Of a DNA stretch of 36,229 bases, positions 15,650-24,613 are shown piece after piece. Numbering within the stretch: the stretch's first letter is position 1; every line of letters begins with the position of its first letter. Origin of the DNA: Planctomycetia bacterium (lineage in GTDB: Bacteria > Planctomycetota > MHYJ01 > WSZJ01); assembly GCA_020849035.1 (NCBI GenBank), contig JADLHC010000155.1, positions 1 through 36,229 on the forward strand. Reading direction: 5' to 3'. Both the position numbers and the translations under genes were made by a program. The notes beneath the pieces were generated by a model. The model saw only the letters and a list, made by a program, of their open reading frames with translations, did not search any database and was not told the DNA's origin.

Positions 15650-16909
15650 TCAGCGCCGTTCCGCGGATCTCGCGCGCTCGAAGACCGCGGCGTAGAACCC
15701 GTCCATCCCGTGCCGGAGGGGGTCGACCTGGAAGTCCCCGTCGGCCACCAGCCCGCCGGCGTCCACGCCTGCGGACTTCAGGATGCGCCCGGCGTCGGCT
15801 CGGCGGAACTCCGGGTGGTCGCGCAGGAAGCGCTCTGCCTGCGAGCGGCCCTCGGCGGGAATCAGCGAGCACACCGCGTAGACCAGCCGGCCGCCGGGCC
15901 GGACCAGCGGGGCGTCGAGGTCCAGGATGCGCGCCTGCTCGTCAACGAGCCTCGCGACGGCGCGCTCCTCCAGCTTCCAGGCGATGTCCGGGTTCCGGCG
16001 CAGGACTCCCGTCCCGGAGCAGGGCGCGTCGGCCAGCACCACGTCCGCCCGGCCGCGGAACCGGGAGAGGATCAGGGGCTCCGCCTCGTGGATCTCCAGG
16101 TTCCGGACTCCGGCCCTCTCGGCCCGCTTGCGCAGTTCCTCCAGCCGGAACCGCGCGGTGTCGAGCGCGACGAGCGTCCCGTCTCCGCGCATCGCAGCCG
16201 CCAGGGCCAGCGTCTTGCCGCCGGCGCCCGCGCAACCGTCGACGACGACCTGCCCCGGCCGCGCGCCGCAGAGCAGCGCCACGAGCTGGCTCCCCTCGTC
16301 CTGCATCTCGAACGCCCCTTCGCGGAACGCCTCCGTCCGGAAGACGTTCGCGCGGGACTCGAGCGTCAGGCCCCAGGGCGAGAACCGGGTCGGTTCCGCG
16401 GCGATCCCCTCGTGGGCCAGCCAGTCGGCGAGGTCGCGGCAGGAGACCCGGAGCAGGTTCGCGCGGAGGGTCACGGGCGGCGGGGCGGCCATGGCGCGGA
16501 GCAGCGCGTCGCCCCCGGGCAGGGCGCGCCGCAGCCAGTCGGGGAAGAAGCCGTCGATCCGGTGCGTCTCCTTCTCAGCCGCCGCGATCGCCCGGCCGAG
16601 CTCCGCGTCGCGCGGACCTGCGGGAATCCCGCGCCGGGCCCTGAGGTACACGAGCGCCGCATGCTGCTCCTGCGCCCCTCCGACGTGCCGCAGGGCTGCC
16701 TCGATCAGCCCGCGCGCCCTCAGCATCCCCTGTACCGTGTCCGCCACGAACCCCCGGTGCTCCCCGCCGAGCCGCCCGTCCTCCCGGAAGGCCCGCGCCA
16801 GCACCTTGTCCGGCTCGCCCGCCGCCTCCACGCACGCACGGTACAGCTCGCCGCATCCCCGGACGAGCCAGGGCGGCGGAAGCGGCGGGCGGCGGCGTCC
16901 GCGGCGCAC
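15650..16909 (-). CDS. rsmB: 16S rRNA m5C methyltransferase, RsmB/Fmu family
   Basis: This 419-residue SAM-dependent RNA cytosine-5 methyltransferase probably targets 16S rRNA position 967. The N-terminal ~130 residues form the NusB-like helical RNA-binding domain. The Rossmann domain follows. Motif I is VVVDGCAGAGGKTLALAAAM (222-240). Motif IV is DAPCSGTGVLRRNPDIAW, with C297. Motif VI is YAVCSLIP, with the nucleophile C347. The GTG start at 16909 is the first good start after the upstream lipoprotein gene, whose stop is 11 bp away. No ATG is available before the conserved region. The longer open frame upstream is antiparallel shadow of the lipoprotein gene. Length is normal for RsmB. Confidence 0.88.
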   Translation of the reverse strand: MRRGRRRPPLPPPWLVRGCGELYRACVEAAGEPDKVLARAFREDGRLGGEHRGFVADTVQGMLRARGLIEAALRHVGGAQEQHAALVYLRARRGIPAGPRDAELGRAIAAAEKETHRIDGFFPDWLRRALPGGDALLRAMAAPPPVTLRANLLRVSCRDLADWLAHEGIAAEPTRFSPWGLTLESRANVFRTEAFREGAFEMQDEGSQLVALLCGARPGQVVVDGCAGAGGKTLALAAAMRGDGTLVALDTARFRLEELRKRAERAGVRNLEIHEAEPLILSRFRGRADVVLADAPCSGTGVLRRNPDIAWKLEERAVARLVDEQARILDLDAPLVRPGGRLVYAVCSLIPAEGRSQAERFLRDHPEFRRADAGRILKSAGVDAGGLVADGDFQVDPLRHGMDGFYAAVFERARSAERR

Positions 16910-16920
16910 CGTCGGGGCGG

Positions 16921-17562
16921 CTACTTCAGCGCGCGCCAGGCCGGGCCGAGCATCTTCCAGGCCGACCCGTCCCAGTAGAACATGTGGAACTTCATCCCCG
17001 AGTCGGAGCCCGGCGCGCAGAACTCCACCTCGTAAAACGTGACGCCCGCCCGCAGCACCTGCTCCGCGAGCTTCCTCGTCCCGCCCGGGAACTCCTTGAA
17101 CGGCACCGAACCGTCCTCGTATTTCGCGATCTCCTCGGTCGTCGCCCCGTGGGCCTGAACCTCCGTCCTGTCCTCGCCGCCCCTCTTGAACAGGCCCGCA
17201 ACCTTCTCGTCCTCCGCGGGAATCGACTGGTTCTGCTTCACGCACTCGTCCACGAAGGCCGCCGGGGCATCGTCCCGGAGGGCTTTCATCAGGGAAGCCT
17301 TGTCCGGAAGGATCCCGCGGATCAGCGCGGCGGCCTTCTTCGCGTCCCCCGACTCCGACGCCTTCATGATCGTGTCGAGCAGCCCCTTCAGGTTGTCCGC
17401 GCTGTTGCTCTGCGCGTAGAGGGAGTCCGTCGGGTTGGGCGCGCTCGACCCGCCTCCGCCTCCCCCGCTGGTTCCGCCCGATCCGCCGGAGCTTTCCGAC
17501 TTTCCGCAACCCGTGAGGATCAGCAGCGCGGCCGCGAGGGCGAAGAGTGACGTCCGGATCAT
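16921..17562 (-). CDS. Putative lipoprotein, unknown function
   Basis: This 213-residue protein has a lipoprotein signal: MIRTSLFALAAALLILTGC, with the lipobox LTGC and acylated Cys at residue 19. A Gly/Ser-rich linker follows (about residues 20-42), and then a mainly helical domain with a beta C-terminus (FYEVEFCAPG, MKFHMFYWDGSAWKMLGP). The end looks like a typical planctomycete domain that scores a measured quantity, but I cannot name the family. The start at 17562 is chosen for the signal peptide and the GGGAG ribosome binding site upstream. It lies 11 bp upstream of the rRNA methyltransferase start, probably in the same transcript. Confidence 0.82.
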   Translation of the reverse strand: MIRTSLFALAAALLILTGCGKSESSGGSGGTSGGGGGGSSAPNPTDSLYAQSNSADNLKGLLDTIMKASESGDAKKAAALIRGILPDKASLMKALRDDAPAAFVDECVKQNQSIPAEDEKVAGLFKRGGEDRTEVQAHGATTEEIAKYEDGSVPFKEFPGGTRKLAEQVLRAGVTFYEVEFCAPGSDSGMKFHMFYWDGSAWKMLGPAWRALK

Positions 17563-17694
17563 GAGAGGCTCCCTTGGATGCTCGCCGGGAGGCCGGCCGA
17601 GCGGGTTGGTTGGGCGGTTGCCAAGGGGCGCGACGCTATCGGGCGCCGCGGGTCGGCGCAAGATTCGGAGGAAGGAGACCCCGAGGATCCGTCA

Positions 17695-17874
17695 CTAGCC
17701 CAGGGCCGCCTTGACGCGATCCTGGAGCGAGTTCAGCTGCTGCTCCGTCTTCCTGAGGAAGTCCTTGTAATCGTTCGTGCGGCAGTGATGGATCTCGACC
17801 CGGATCACCCCGACTTCCTTCTCCAGTATCCCCTTGAGCAGTGCGAGATCGTCCTTCGAAAGGTCCAGAGTCAT
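17695..17874 (-). CDS. Small 59-residue helical protein
   Basis: This complete small frame begins MTLDLSKDDLALLKGILEKE and ends with TAG at 17695. A very strong ribosome binding site (AAAGGAGG) lies seven bases upstream. The pattern resembles a widespread family of short helical-hairpin proteins: two predicted helices joined by a turn of the HHCRTNDYKDF type, with the second helix continuing RKTEQQLNSLQDRV. Such proteins have no known function. It sits between the exported alpha/beta hydrolase and the lipoprotein gene, with 96- and 132-bp gaps. Confidence 0.75.
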   Translation of the reverse strand: MTLDLSKDDLALLKGILEKEVGVIRVEIHHCRTNDYKDFLRKTEQQLNSLQDRVKAALG

Positions 17875-17945
17875 AGGTCCTCCTTTGGCGCCGTGGCGGG
17901 CGCCCGGGACAGAGTCCCGTCGCCTTGACAGGGTGCGAATGGCGT

Positions 17946-17977
17946 GCCGCAGGCCGGAGAGGCAACCGGCCTACGGC
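17946..17977 (-). terminator. Hairpin overlapping the alpha/beta hydrolase stop codon
   Basis: The arms GCCGCAGGCCGG (17946-17957) and CCGGCCTACGGC (17966-17977) pair with a single C/A mismatch and an eight-base loop. The TAG stop of the hydrolase lies within one arm. No T-run follows on the minus strand. A smaller hairpin, CGGGAC-AGA-GTCCCG, lies further downstream of the hydrolase, at 17905-17919. Confidence 0.45.
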
Positions 17978-19227
17978 AGGGCGATTTTCGCCACCGGTAC
18001 GGCCGAAAAATCCCCACGCGCTTCGACCCACTCCAGCGCAACCCGGAGCGTACGCTTCACCTCGCCTTCAAACAGCGTGTCCGCTCCCAGCTTCACGACC
18101 ACGGGCTTGTCCAGGTCCACGAGGGCATCGGAGAGCACGATCCCGGCCGGCCGCGCCCCGGTGAAGGTGATCGTGTTTCCCTCGACCCTCGCCGTGAACG
18201 TCCCCGGAGCCCCCTTGGCTTCCGGATCCACCCAGAGGAACCCGCCCGAGGTCCGCGCGTCGTCCCGAGTCCAGCGCACGTCCTTCGACCAGAAATTCCG
18301 CGGCCGCGCCGCCAGCCAGGCGAGGGACTTGTCGCACTCGTCGGGGAACACGTCGTGCCCGCCGTCCTTCTCGACGATCTCGACGGGCCCCCCTGCTTCC
18401 CGCAGCTTCTCGCTGTTCTTCCGGCCGGTCTCGAGGAAGAACGCATTGTCCTTCTTCCCCAGCACGTGGTACACGCCGAAATTCCAGGCGTTCTTCAGCC
18501 GGTCCCCATGCTCCATGCCGCACACGAAGGGCGCGATTCCGGCGAAGCGGTCTGCGTTCGGAGGCCCGACCATGAACGAGGCGACCCCGCCCGCCGAGTG
18601 CCCGACCATGTAGACGCGCGACCGGTCGATGCTCCACCGCTTCGCTGCCGTCTCCAGCGTCTCCATCACGACGTGCGTCGGGTCCCCGGTCCAGCCCGGC
18701 GAGCAGAGGATGAACTTCTGCTTCGCCGCGGGGCCCGTCCAATACGTGTACTCCTCCGCCGCGATGCGGATCGCGCTCTTGTAGTCCGGCTGGGGACCTC
18801 CGTGAAGGGCGATGACGAGCCCGGGCGGCTTGTCCTTTCCGGGCTTGTAGCCCGGGGGGAGCTGGAAGTTCGCCTTGGTCGTCTCGCGGTCCTTGCCGGT
18901 CGGGATGTCGAGCACGCCGGAATTGGTGCGGTCGGTCAGGAACGGATTGCCGTTGGCGAGCTGGTCGAGCAGGGCCTTCGCCTGCGCCCGGGACAGCGGC
19001 CGGTCGAGAACCTCGCGCGCTTCGAGCGCCTTCCGGACTTCGGCGCGCGACTTCGCGTCGGCCCAGAGCCACGCCGGCGCCAGCCGGATCGCCTCGGCGA
19101 CGTCCTTCGCAGTCTGCGCCTCGGTCTTCTTCGGCGGGTCCTTCTTCGGGGCCTCCTCGGCGCCGGCGAGGCGCGGAAGGGCCGCCACGATCGCGGCGAA
19201 GACTGCAAGGAGCGGGCGGCGGCGCAT
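17971..19227 (-). CDS. Exported alpha/beta hydrolase (esterase/PHB-depolymerase-like)
   Basis: This 418-residue protein has a signal peptide (residues 1-23, LPRLAGA). An N-terminal helical segment rich in charged residues precedes the alpha/beta hydrolase core. The oxyanion strand is VIALHGGPQP (138-147). The nucleophile elbow is GHSAGG with S211. The likely acid is in LGKKDN (~260) and the likely catalytic histidine is H291 in GGHDVFP. A C-terminal beta domain (~320-418) resembles that of planctomycete carbohydrate-ester hydrolases. The ribosome binding site GGGAG supports the start. It is probably a periplasmic esterase; the substrate is unknown. It is transcribed divergently from the DUF1549 gene. 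Confidence 0.9.
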   Translation of the reverse strand: MRRRPLLAVFAAIVAALPRLAGAEEAPKKDPPKKTEAQTAKDVAEAIRLAPAWLWADAKSRAEVRKALEAREVLDRPLSRAQAKALLDQLANGNPFLTDRTNSGVLDIPTGKDRETTKANFQLPPGYKPGKDKPPGLVIALHGGPQPDYKSAIRIAAEEYTYWTGPAAKQKFILCSPGWTGDPTHVVMETLETAAKRWSIDRSRVYMVGHSAGGVASFMVGPPNADRFAGIAPFVCGMEHGDRLKNAWNFGVYHVLGKKDNAFFLETGRKNSEKLREAGGPVEIVEKDGGHDVFPDECDKSLAWLAARPRNFWSKDVRWTRDDARTSGGFLWVDPEAKGAPGTFTARVEGNTITFTGARPAGIVLSDALVDLDKPVVVKLGADTLFEGEVKRTLRVALEWVEARGDFSAVPVAKIALP

Positions 19228-19443
19228 TCGGATCTCCCGGGTTTCCCCTTCGACGCAAGATCTTACGCCCGCAAGGCCTGCGGAATTCCCGCAACTTCCG
19301 ACCCCCCGCGTGTTCTAGTAACAGGTCCCGAAGGGGTCGTCGCCCCGCATTGCCCTTCCCGGGCGATCCAGGAGCGTTCCCCCCGGGGCCCACCGCCACG
19401 GCACGACGGGTCGCGACTCAGCAGCGGCCTGCCGGAGGACTGC
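19228..19443. promoter_or_regulatory. Divergent intergenic region, 216 bp
   Basis: It separates the minus-strand hydrolase from the plus-strand DUF1549 operon and must hold promoters for both. I see a GGAGG-type ribosome binding site at the right end but no confident -35/-10 pair and no operator-like palindrome of note. Confidence 0.4.
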
Positions 19444-20955
19444 ATGCACAAGCCGCTGGCGATCCTGGCCCTCCTCGCCGCCTTCACTCCCGCTTCCGCG
19501 GCGACCGTGGACGAAGCCGTCGCCGCGGCCCTGGCCGAGCACAAGATGTCCCAGGCGCCGCCGTGCACCGACGCCACCTTCGTCCGCCGCGTCTACCTCG
19601 ACGTGATCGGCAAGCCCCCCACGCCCGAGGAGGTGAAGGCGTTCCTGCAGGACCGGACGGCGGGGAAGCGCGCGACGCTCATCGAGGCGCTTCTCGCCCG
19701 CCCCGAGTTCGCGGACTACTGGTCGATGAAGTGGTGCGACCTGCTGCGGGTGAAGTCGGAGTTCCCGATCAACCTGTGGCCGAACGCGGTGCAGGCCTAC
19801 CACCGCTGGGTGCACGACGCGATCCGCGAGAACCGGCCGTACGACGCGTTCGCGCGCGACCTGCTGACGTCGAGCGGGAGCAACTTCCGCGTGCCGCCCG
19901 TGAACTTCTGGCGTGCGGTGCAGGGGAGGGCGCCGTCGGACCTCGCGGGGGTCGTGGCGCTGACGTTCATGGGCGCGAGGCTCGACCGCATGCCGAAGGA
20001 GCGGGCGGCGGGGCTGGCGGCGTTCTGCGCTCGGGTGGCGTTCAAGCCGACGTCCGAGTGGAAGGAGGAGATCGTGCAGCTCAACCCCGCGCCCGTCGCG
20101 GCGGTCGAGGCGATGCTCCCGGACGGGACCGTCGTGAAACTCGAGCCCGAGGACGACCCGCGGCTCGTGTTCGCCGCCTGGCTCATCCGCGCCGACAACC
20201 CCTGGTTCGCGCGGGCCGTCGTGAACCGCATCTGGGCCTGGCTCATGGGACGCGGCGTCGTCCACGAGCCGGACGACATCCGGGAAGACAACCCGCCTTC
20301 GGTCACCGGGCTGCTGGAGGCGCTGGAAGCGGAGCTCGTGCGCTCGAAGTGGGACCTGAAGCAGGTCTACCGCGCGATCCTGAACTCGCGCACCTACCAG
20401 GCTTCGTCGACCCCGGCCGGCGACGATCCCGCCGCGGCGTCCCTCTTCGCCCACTCCGCCGTGCGGCGCCTCGACGCCGAGGTGCTCGCCGACGCGATCG
20501 CCGCCATCACCGGCGACCGCGAGGAGTACTCGAGCCCCATCCCGGAGCCCTACACGTTCATCCCGGACAGCCACCCGACCGTCCTCCTGCCCGACGGCAG
20601 CATCACCAGCTCCTTCCTCGAGATGTTCGGGCGCCCCGCCCGCGACACCGGCCTCTTCTCCGAACGCAACAACGACTGCACGGACGCCCAGAGGCTATTC
20701 CTGCTCAACTCCTCCGCGATGCAGGAGCGGCTGAGGGGCAGCGCGCGGCTGCGGGCGATCGGGCAGGCGGCGCGCGGGGACTCGGTGACGTACATCCGCG
20801 AGGTGTACCTGCTGATCCTGTCGCGGTATCCGACGGAGAAGGAGATCGCGGACGTGCGGGAGTACGGGAAGACGAGCGGGCTGTCGGGGAAGCAGTCGGC
20901 CGAGGACCTGGCCTGGGCGCTGGTGAACACGAAGGAATTCCTGTTCCGGCATTGA
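19444..20955 (+). CDS. DUF1549/DUF1553 domain-containing exported protein
   Basis: This 503-residue protein has a signal peptide (residues 1-19, FTPASA). The DUF1549 part begins at about residue 40 (FVRRVYLDVIGKPPTPEEVKAFL) and includes RPEFADYWSMKWCDLLRVK. The DUF1553 part includes RLVFAAWLIRADNPWFARAVVNRIWAWL, EPDDIREDNPPS, and near the end YIREVYLLILSRYPTEKE. It is shorter than the usual planctomycete members (700-1000 residues) and lacks the fused cytochrome-c-like PSC1 domain. The start at 19444 is chosen for its signal peptide and GGAGG site. It is the first gene of a three-gene operon. Such pairs are abundant in Planctomycetota; their biochemical role is not established. Confidence 0.93.
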   Translation: MHKPLAILALLAAFTPASAATVDEAVAAALAEHKMSQAPPCTDATFVRRVYLDVIGKPPTPEEVKAFLQDRTAGKRATLIEALLARPEFADYWSMKWCDLLRVKSEFPINLWPNAVQAYHRWVHDAIRENRPYDAFARDLLTSSGSNFRVPPVNFWRAVQGRAPSDLAGVVALTFMGARLDRMPKERAAGLAAFCARVAFKPTSEWKEEIVQLNPAPVAAVEAMLPDGTVVKLEPEDDPRLVFAAWLIRADNPWFARAVVNRIWAWLMGRGVVHEPDDIREDNPPSVTGLLEALEAELVRSKWDLKQVYRAILNSRTYQASSTPAGDDPAAASLFAHSAVRRLDAEVLADAIAAITGDREEYSSPIPEPYTFIPDSHPTVLLPDGSITSSFLEMFGRPARDTGLFSERNNDCTDAQRLFLLNSSAMQERLRGSARLRAIGQAARGDSVTYIREVYLLILSRYPTEKEIADVREYGKTSGLSGKQSAEDLAWALVNTKEFLFRH

Positions 20956-20966
20956 GGGAGACGGAC

Positions 20967-22292
20967 ATGGACGGGACGCCGAAGGGGCTGAGCCGCCGCG
21001 ACGTGCTGAAGCTCGGGCTGGCGGGGACCGCGGGGCTTGCGATGGACCCGTGGCGCTGGCTGGCGGCGGAGAACCCGCCGGGCCGCAAGCTCGCGAAGTC
21101 CGTCATCCAGATCTGGATGTGGGGCGGGCCGTGCCACATCGACACGTTCGACCCGAAGCCGGAGGCCGGCCGCGACACCTGCGGCCCGCTCGACAAGCCC
21201 GTCGAGACGAACGTCAAGGGGATGCGGATCTGCCAGCTCCTCCCCGAGCTCGCGAAGCAGGCCGACAAGTACTCGCTCGTCCGCTCGATGACGCACGGCG
21301 TCAACTCGCACGAGACCGCGTCCTACATTGCGCAGACCGGCCGCAAGACCGGGCGCCTTGTCTTTCCGTCCGCGGGCGCCGTCGTCTCCCTCTTCAAGGG
21401 CTACGACGCCGGCTACAAGGGCAGCATCCCCCCGTACGTCGTCCTCACCACGCTCCAGGGGCGTTTCTCCGAGTCCGGCTTCCTCGGCCAGCGCTACAAG
21501 CCCTTCGCCACCGGCGGCGACCCGAACCGGAACCCGTTCGAGGTGGACGGGATCGTGGCGCAGGGGATCACCGACGAGCGGCAGGTGTCGCGGCGAAAGC
21601 TCCTGATGGCGCTCGACACGCTCGGCAACGCCGTCCCCGGCGAACCCGCGCTGGCGCAGTTCGACGCGGCGGGGAAGAAGGCGTACGAGATGATGTTCGG
21701 CGACGTGCGGAAGCTGTTCGACCTGGGCCAGGAGAAGGCCGAGATGCGCGACCGCTACGGGCGCAACACGTTCGGGCAGTCCTGCCTCATGGCGCGCCGG
21801 CTCGTCGAGGAGGGCGTGCCGTACGTGACCATCAACTACCCGGGATGGGACACGCACAAGCAGCACTTCGAGACCATGAACCGCAAGCTCCCCGAGATGG
21901 ACAAGGCGATGGCGGCGCTTCTGTCGGACCTGCACGAGCGCGGGCTGCTGGAGACGACGGTGGTCTGGTGGGGCGGCGAGTTCGGGCGGACGCCGAAGGT
22001 GCAGTGGGAAGCGCCCTGGAACGGCGGTCGCGGGCACCACGGGGCCTGCTACTCGGCGCTGCTCGCGGGCGGCGGGTTCCGCGGCGGGCAGGTCGTGGGG
22101 GAGCCGACGCGCGACGGGCTGGAGGTCAAGGACCGGCCGGTCTACCCGCGGGACCTGATCGCGGCGGTCTACGAGCGCCTCGGGATCGACCCCGAGGCGA
22201 AGCTCCCGAACCCGCGCGGCATCGACACGCGCATCCTGCCGGAGAAGGAGGAGGGGGCGGACAGCGGCGGGCGGCTGAAGGAGATCCTGTGA
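20967..22292 (+). CDS. DUF1501 domain-containing protein, Tat-exported
   Basis: This 441-residue protein begins with a twin-arginine signal (SRRDVLKLGLAGTAGLA). The DUF1501 domain has the usual landmarks: SVIQIWMWGGPCHIDTFDPKP, HGVNSHETASYIAQTG, GWDTHKQHFETMNRKLPEMDKAMAALL, and WWGGEFGRTPK with GRGHHG. The fold is related to the alkaline phosphatase/sulfatase superfamily, although activity is unproven. It starts 11 bp after the DUF1549 gene, and its stop overlaps the next ATG by one base (TGATG). The conserved adjacency with DUF1549/DUF1553 suggests that the two proteins work together in the periplasm. Confidence 0.95.
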   Translation: MDGTPKGLSRRDVLKLGLAGTAGLAMDPWRWLAAENPPGRKLAKSVIQIWMWGGPCHIDTFDPKPEAGRDTCGPLDKPVETNVKGMRICQLLPELAKQADKYSLVRSMTHGVNSHETASYIAQTGRKTGRLVFPSAGAVVSLFKGYDAGYKGSIPPYVVLTTLQGRFSESGFLGQRYKPFATGGDPNRNPFEVDGIVAQGITDERQVSRRKLLMALDTLGNAVPGEPALAQFDAAGKKAYEMMFGDVRKLFDLGQEKAEMRDRYGRNTFGQSCLMARRLVEEGVPYVTINYPGWDTHKQHFETMNRKLPEMDKAMAALLSDLHERGLLETTVVWWGGEFGRTPKVQWEAPWNGGRGHHGACYSALLAGGGFRGGQVVGEPTRDGLEVKDRPVYPRDLIAAVYERLGIDPEAKLPNPRGIDTRILPEKEEGADSGGRLKEIL

Positions 22293-24586
22293 TGAAGAGG
22301 CTGAGGCTTGCGGCGTGGGTCCTGGCGGCGGCCCTGCCCGCGGCGGCGCAGGAGTCGGTGGAGCCGGAGCTGTCGTACTGCTACCCGGCGGGCGGGCAGC
22401 GCGGGACGGTCGTGCAGGCGCTGGTCGGCGGGATGCGGCTGAACGGCCCGAAGGACGTCGTCGTTTCGGGGGAAGGGATGCAGGCCGCGGTCGTCCGGCC
22501 GCTGGGCCGCCTGATCAACCTGAACGGAGAGGAGCGCCAGGAGGTCGTGCGCCGCCTGAACGCGGCGAGGGAGCGGCGGAAGAACCCGGACGCGCCGCCG
22601 GCGCAGAAGCCGGCGGACTCGATCCTGCAGGACCACCCGCTCCTCAACAACCTCGAGAACCTGACGCCGCTCGATGAGAACTTCATAGTGAGCGAGCTGC
22701 TCATGCGCGACACGCGCCGGCAGATCAACCAGCAGCTCAGCGAGACCGTGCTCATCGAGATCACCATCGCCCCGGACGCCCTCCCCGGCGACCGCGAGAT
22801 CCGCCTGCTCGCGCAGCTCGGCCTCTCCAACCCGCTCGTCTTCCAGGTCGGCGGCCGCCCCGAGGTGCTCGAGAGCCGCCCCGGCGACGCCGACGCCCGC
22901 ATCTCCGACCGCGTCGAGCTCCCCGCGACCATCAACGGGCAGATCCGCCCCGGCGACGCCGACCGCTTCCGCTTCGCCGCCCGCAAGGGCCAGTCGCTGG
23001 TCTTCCGCACCCAGGCCCGCCGGCTCGTCCCGTTCCTCGCCGACGCCGTGCCGGGCTGGTTCCAGGCCTCCATCGCCGTCTACGACTCCGCGGGCCGCGA
23101 AGTCGCCTTCGCCGACGACTGGCGCTTCGACCCCGACCCCGTTCTCCTCTTCCGCGTCCCCGCGGACGGCGACTACGACGTCGAGATCCACGACGCCCTC
23201 TGGCGCGGCCGCGCCGACTTCGTCTACCGCATCCTTGTGGACGAGCAGCCGTTCGTGACGGACATCTTCCCGCTCGGCGGGCGCCTCGGCGAGCCGGCGA
23301 CCGCGACCGCCCGCGGATGGAACCTCCCGTCCGACCAGGTCACGCTCGATACGGGTGAAGAGGGCGGCGCGATCCGGCAGGCGGTGCTGCGGAGCGGCGA
23401 CTGGGCGTCGAACCCGGTCCTCTACGCCGTGGACACCCTGCCCGAATGCGTGGAGTCGGAGCAGAACAGCTCGGCGGCGACGGCGCAGGCCGTGAAGCTG
23501 CCGGTGACGGTGAACGGGCGCATCGAGGCGCCGGGGGACGAGGATTTCGTGCGGTTCGAGGGGCGGGCGGGTGCCGAGGTCGTGGCGGAGGTGATCGCGC
23601 GGCGGCTGCACTCGCCGCTGGACGCGGTCCTGTGGCTGACGGGGCCGGACGGGAAGGTGCTGGCGTGGAACGACGACTTCGAGCACCGCGAGGAGCTGCT
23701 GCGGACGGACGTGGGCACGTCGACGCACCAGGCGGACCCGTACCTGCGGGCGAAGCTCCCGCGGGACGGCACGTACGTGCTGCGGCTGGCGGACGCGCAG
23801 CGGGCCGGCAGCGAGTCGCACGCCTACCGGCTGCGGCTGAGCGCGCCGCGGCCCGACTTCCGGCTCGCTGTGACGCCTTCGGCGCTGAACAACCGCGGCG
23901 GCATCGCGATGCCGCTGACCGTGCACGTCGTGCGGATCGACGGGTTCGACGGACCCGTCACCCTCTCTCTGAGGAACGCCCCCGCCGGCTTCGCCCTCCA
24001 GGGCGCCGTCGTCCCCGCCGGGCGCGACTCCGTGACCTTCACGCTGACGCCGCCCCTCCAGGCCCCCGCCGGCGCCACGCCGCTGCGCCTCGAGGGCACC
24101 GCCCGCGCCGGCAAGGACCTCCTCACCCGCACCGCCACGCCCTGCGACGACCTCATGCAGGCGTTCCTCTGGAGACACCTCGTCCCAGGCCGCGAACTCC
24201 TCTCCATCCTCCTCAGCGGCCCCCAGCGCGTCGCGCCCCCCGAAATCTCCACGCCGCTTCCCCTGCGCATCCCGAGGGGGGGAAGCGTCGTCGTCCGCGT
24301 CCGCACCGCCGCGCGGCAGCGCAACGAGGACCTCTCCTTCGCCCTGCGGAACGCCCCGCCGGGGATCTCGCTCGTGCGGACGGCGCCCACCAGGGACGGG
24401 TACGAGTTCGAGATCAAGGCCGCCGCCGATGCCCCGCCCGCCTCGGCCGAGGGCAACCTCATCATCGGCGTCGAATACGCGTGGGGCCCCAAGGCGGAGG
24501 AGGGCAAGCCGCCCCCCCAGAAGCGCAAGCTCGGCGTGGGAGTGCTCCCGGCGATCCCGTACCGGGTCTCGAACGAGAAGCCCTGA
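22292..24586 (+). CDS. Exported PPC-domain protein of the DUF1549/DUF1501 operon
   Basis: This 764-residue protein has a signal peptide (residues 1-20, LPAAAQ). It opens with a typical planctomycete N-terminal Ig-like region (SYCYPAGGQRGTVVQALVGG). At least two bacterial pre-peptidase C-terminal (PPC-like) domains follow, recognised by INGQIRPGDADRFRFAARKGQ with VFRVPADGDYDVEIHD, and by VNGRIEAPGDEDFVRFEGRAG with KLPRDGTYVLRLADAQ. The C-terminal third is Ig-like. I see no catalytic domain. The start codon overlaps the DUF1501 stop, so translation is probably coupled. It is likely a periplasmic or surface partner of the two upstream proteins. Confidence 0.9.
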   Translation: MKRLRLAAWVLAAALPAAAQESVEPELSYCYPAGGQRGTVVQALVGGMRLNGPKDVVVSGEGMQAAVVRPLGRLINLNGEERQEVVRRLNAARERRKNPDAPPAQKPADSILQDHPLLNNLENLTPLDENFIVSELLMRDTRRQINQQLSETVLIEITIAPDALPGDREIRLLAQLGLSNPLVFQVGGRPEVLESRPGDADARISDRVELPATINGQIRPGDADRFRFAARKGQSLVFRTQARRLVPFLADAVPGWFQASIAVYDSAGREVAFADDWRFDPDPVLLFRVPADGDYDVEIHDALWRGRADFVYRILVDEQPFVTDIFPLGGRLGEPATATARGWNLPSDQVTLDTGEEGGAIRQAVLRSGDWASNPVLYAVDTLPECVESEQNSSAATAQAVKLPVTVNGRIEAPGDEDFVRFEGRAGAEVVAEVIARRLHSPLDAVLWLTGPDGKVLAWNDDFEHREELLRTDVGTSTHQADPYLRAKLPRDGTYVLRLADAQRAGSESHAYRLRLSAPRPDFRLAVTPSALNNRGGIAMPLTVHVVRIDGFDGPVTLSLRNAPAGFALQGAVVPAGRDSVTFTLTPPLQAPAGATPLRLEGTARAGKDLLTRTATPCDDLMQAFLWRHLVPGRELLSILLSGPQRVAPPEISTPLPLRIPRGGSVVVRVRTAARQRNEDLSFALRNAPPGISLVRTAPTRDGYEFEIKAAADAPPASAEGNLIIGVEYAWGPKAEEGKPPPQKRKLGVGVLPAIPYRVSNEKP

Positions 24587-24613
24587 GCTGCGGTCCGGGT
24601 AGCATGGTCCGCG

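Noticed and set aside
16910..17509. N-terminal extension of the rRNA methyltransferase frame
   Set aside because: It overlaps the lipoprotein gene on the same strand in a different frame and is low in complexity. The GTG at 16909 fits the family length.
17944..19443. N-terminal extension of the DUF1549 protein by 500 codons
   Set aside because: The extension runs antisense to the alpha/beta hydrolase gene. A signal peptide and ribosome binding site mark the true start at 19444.
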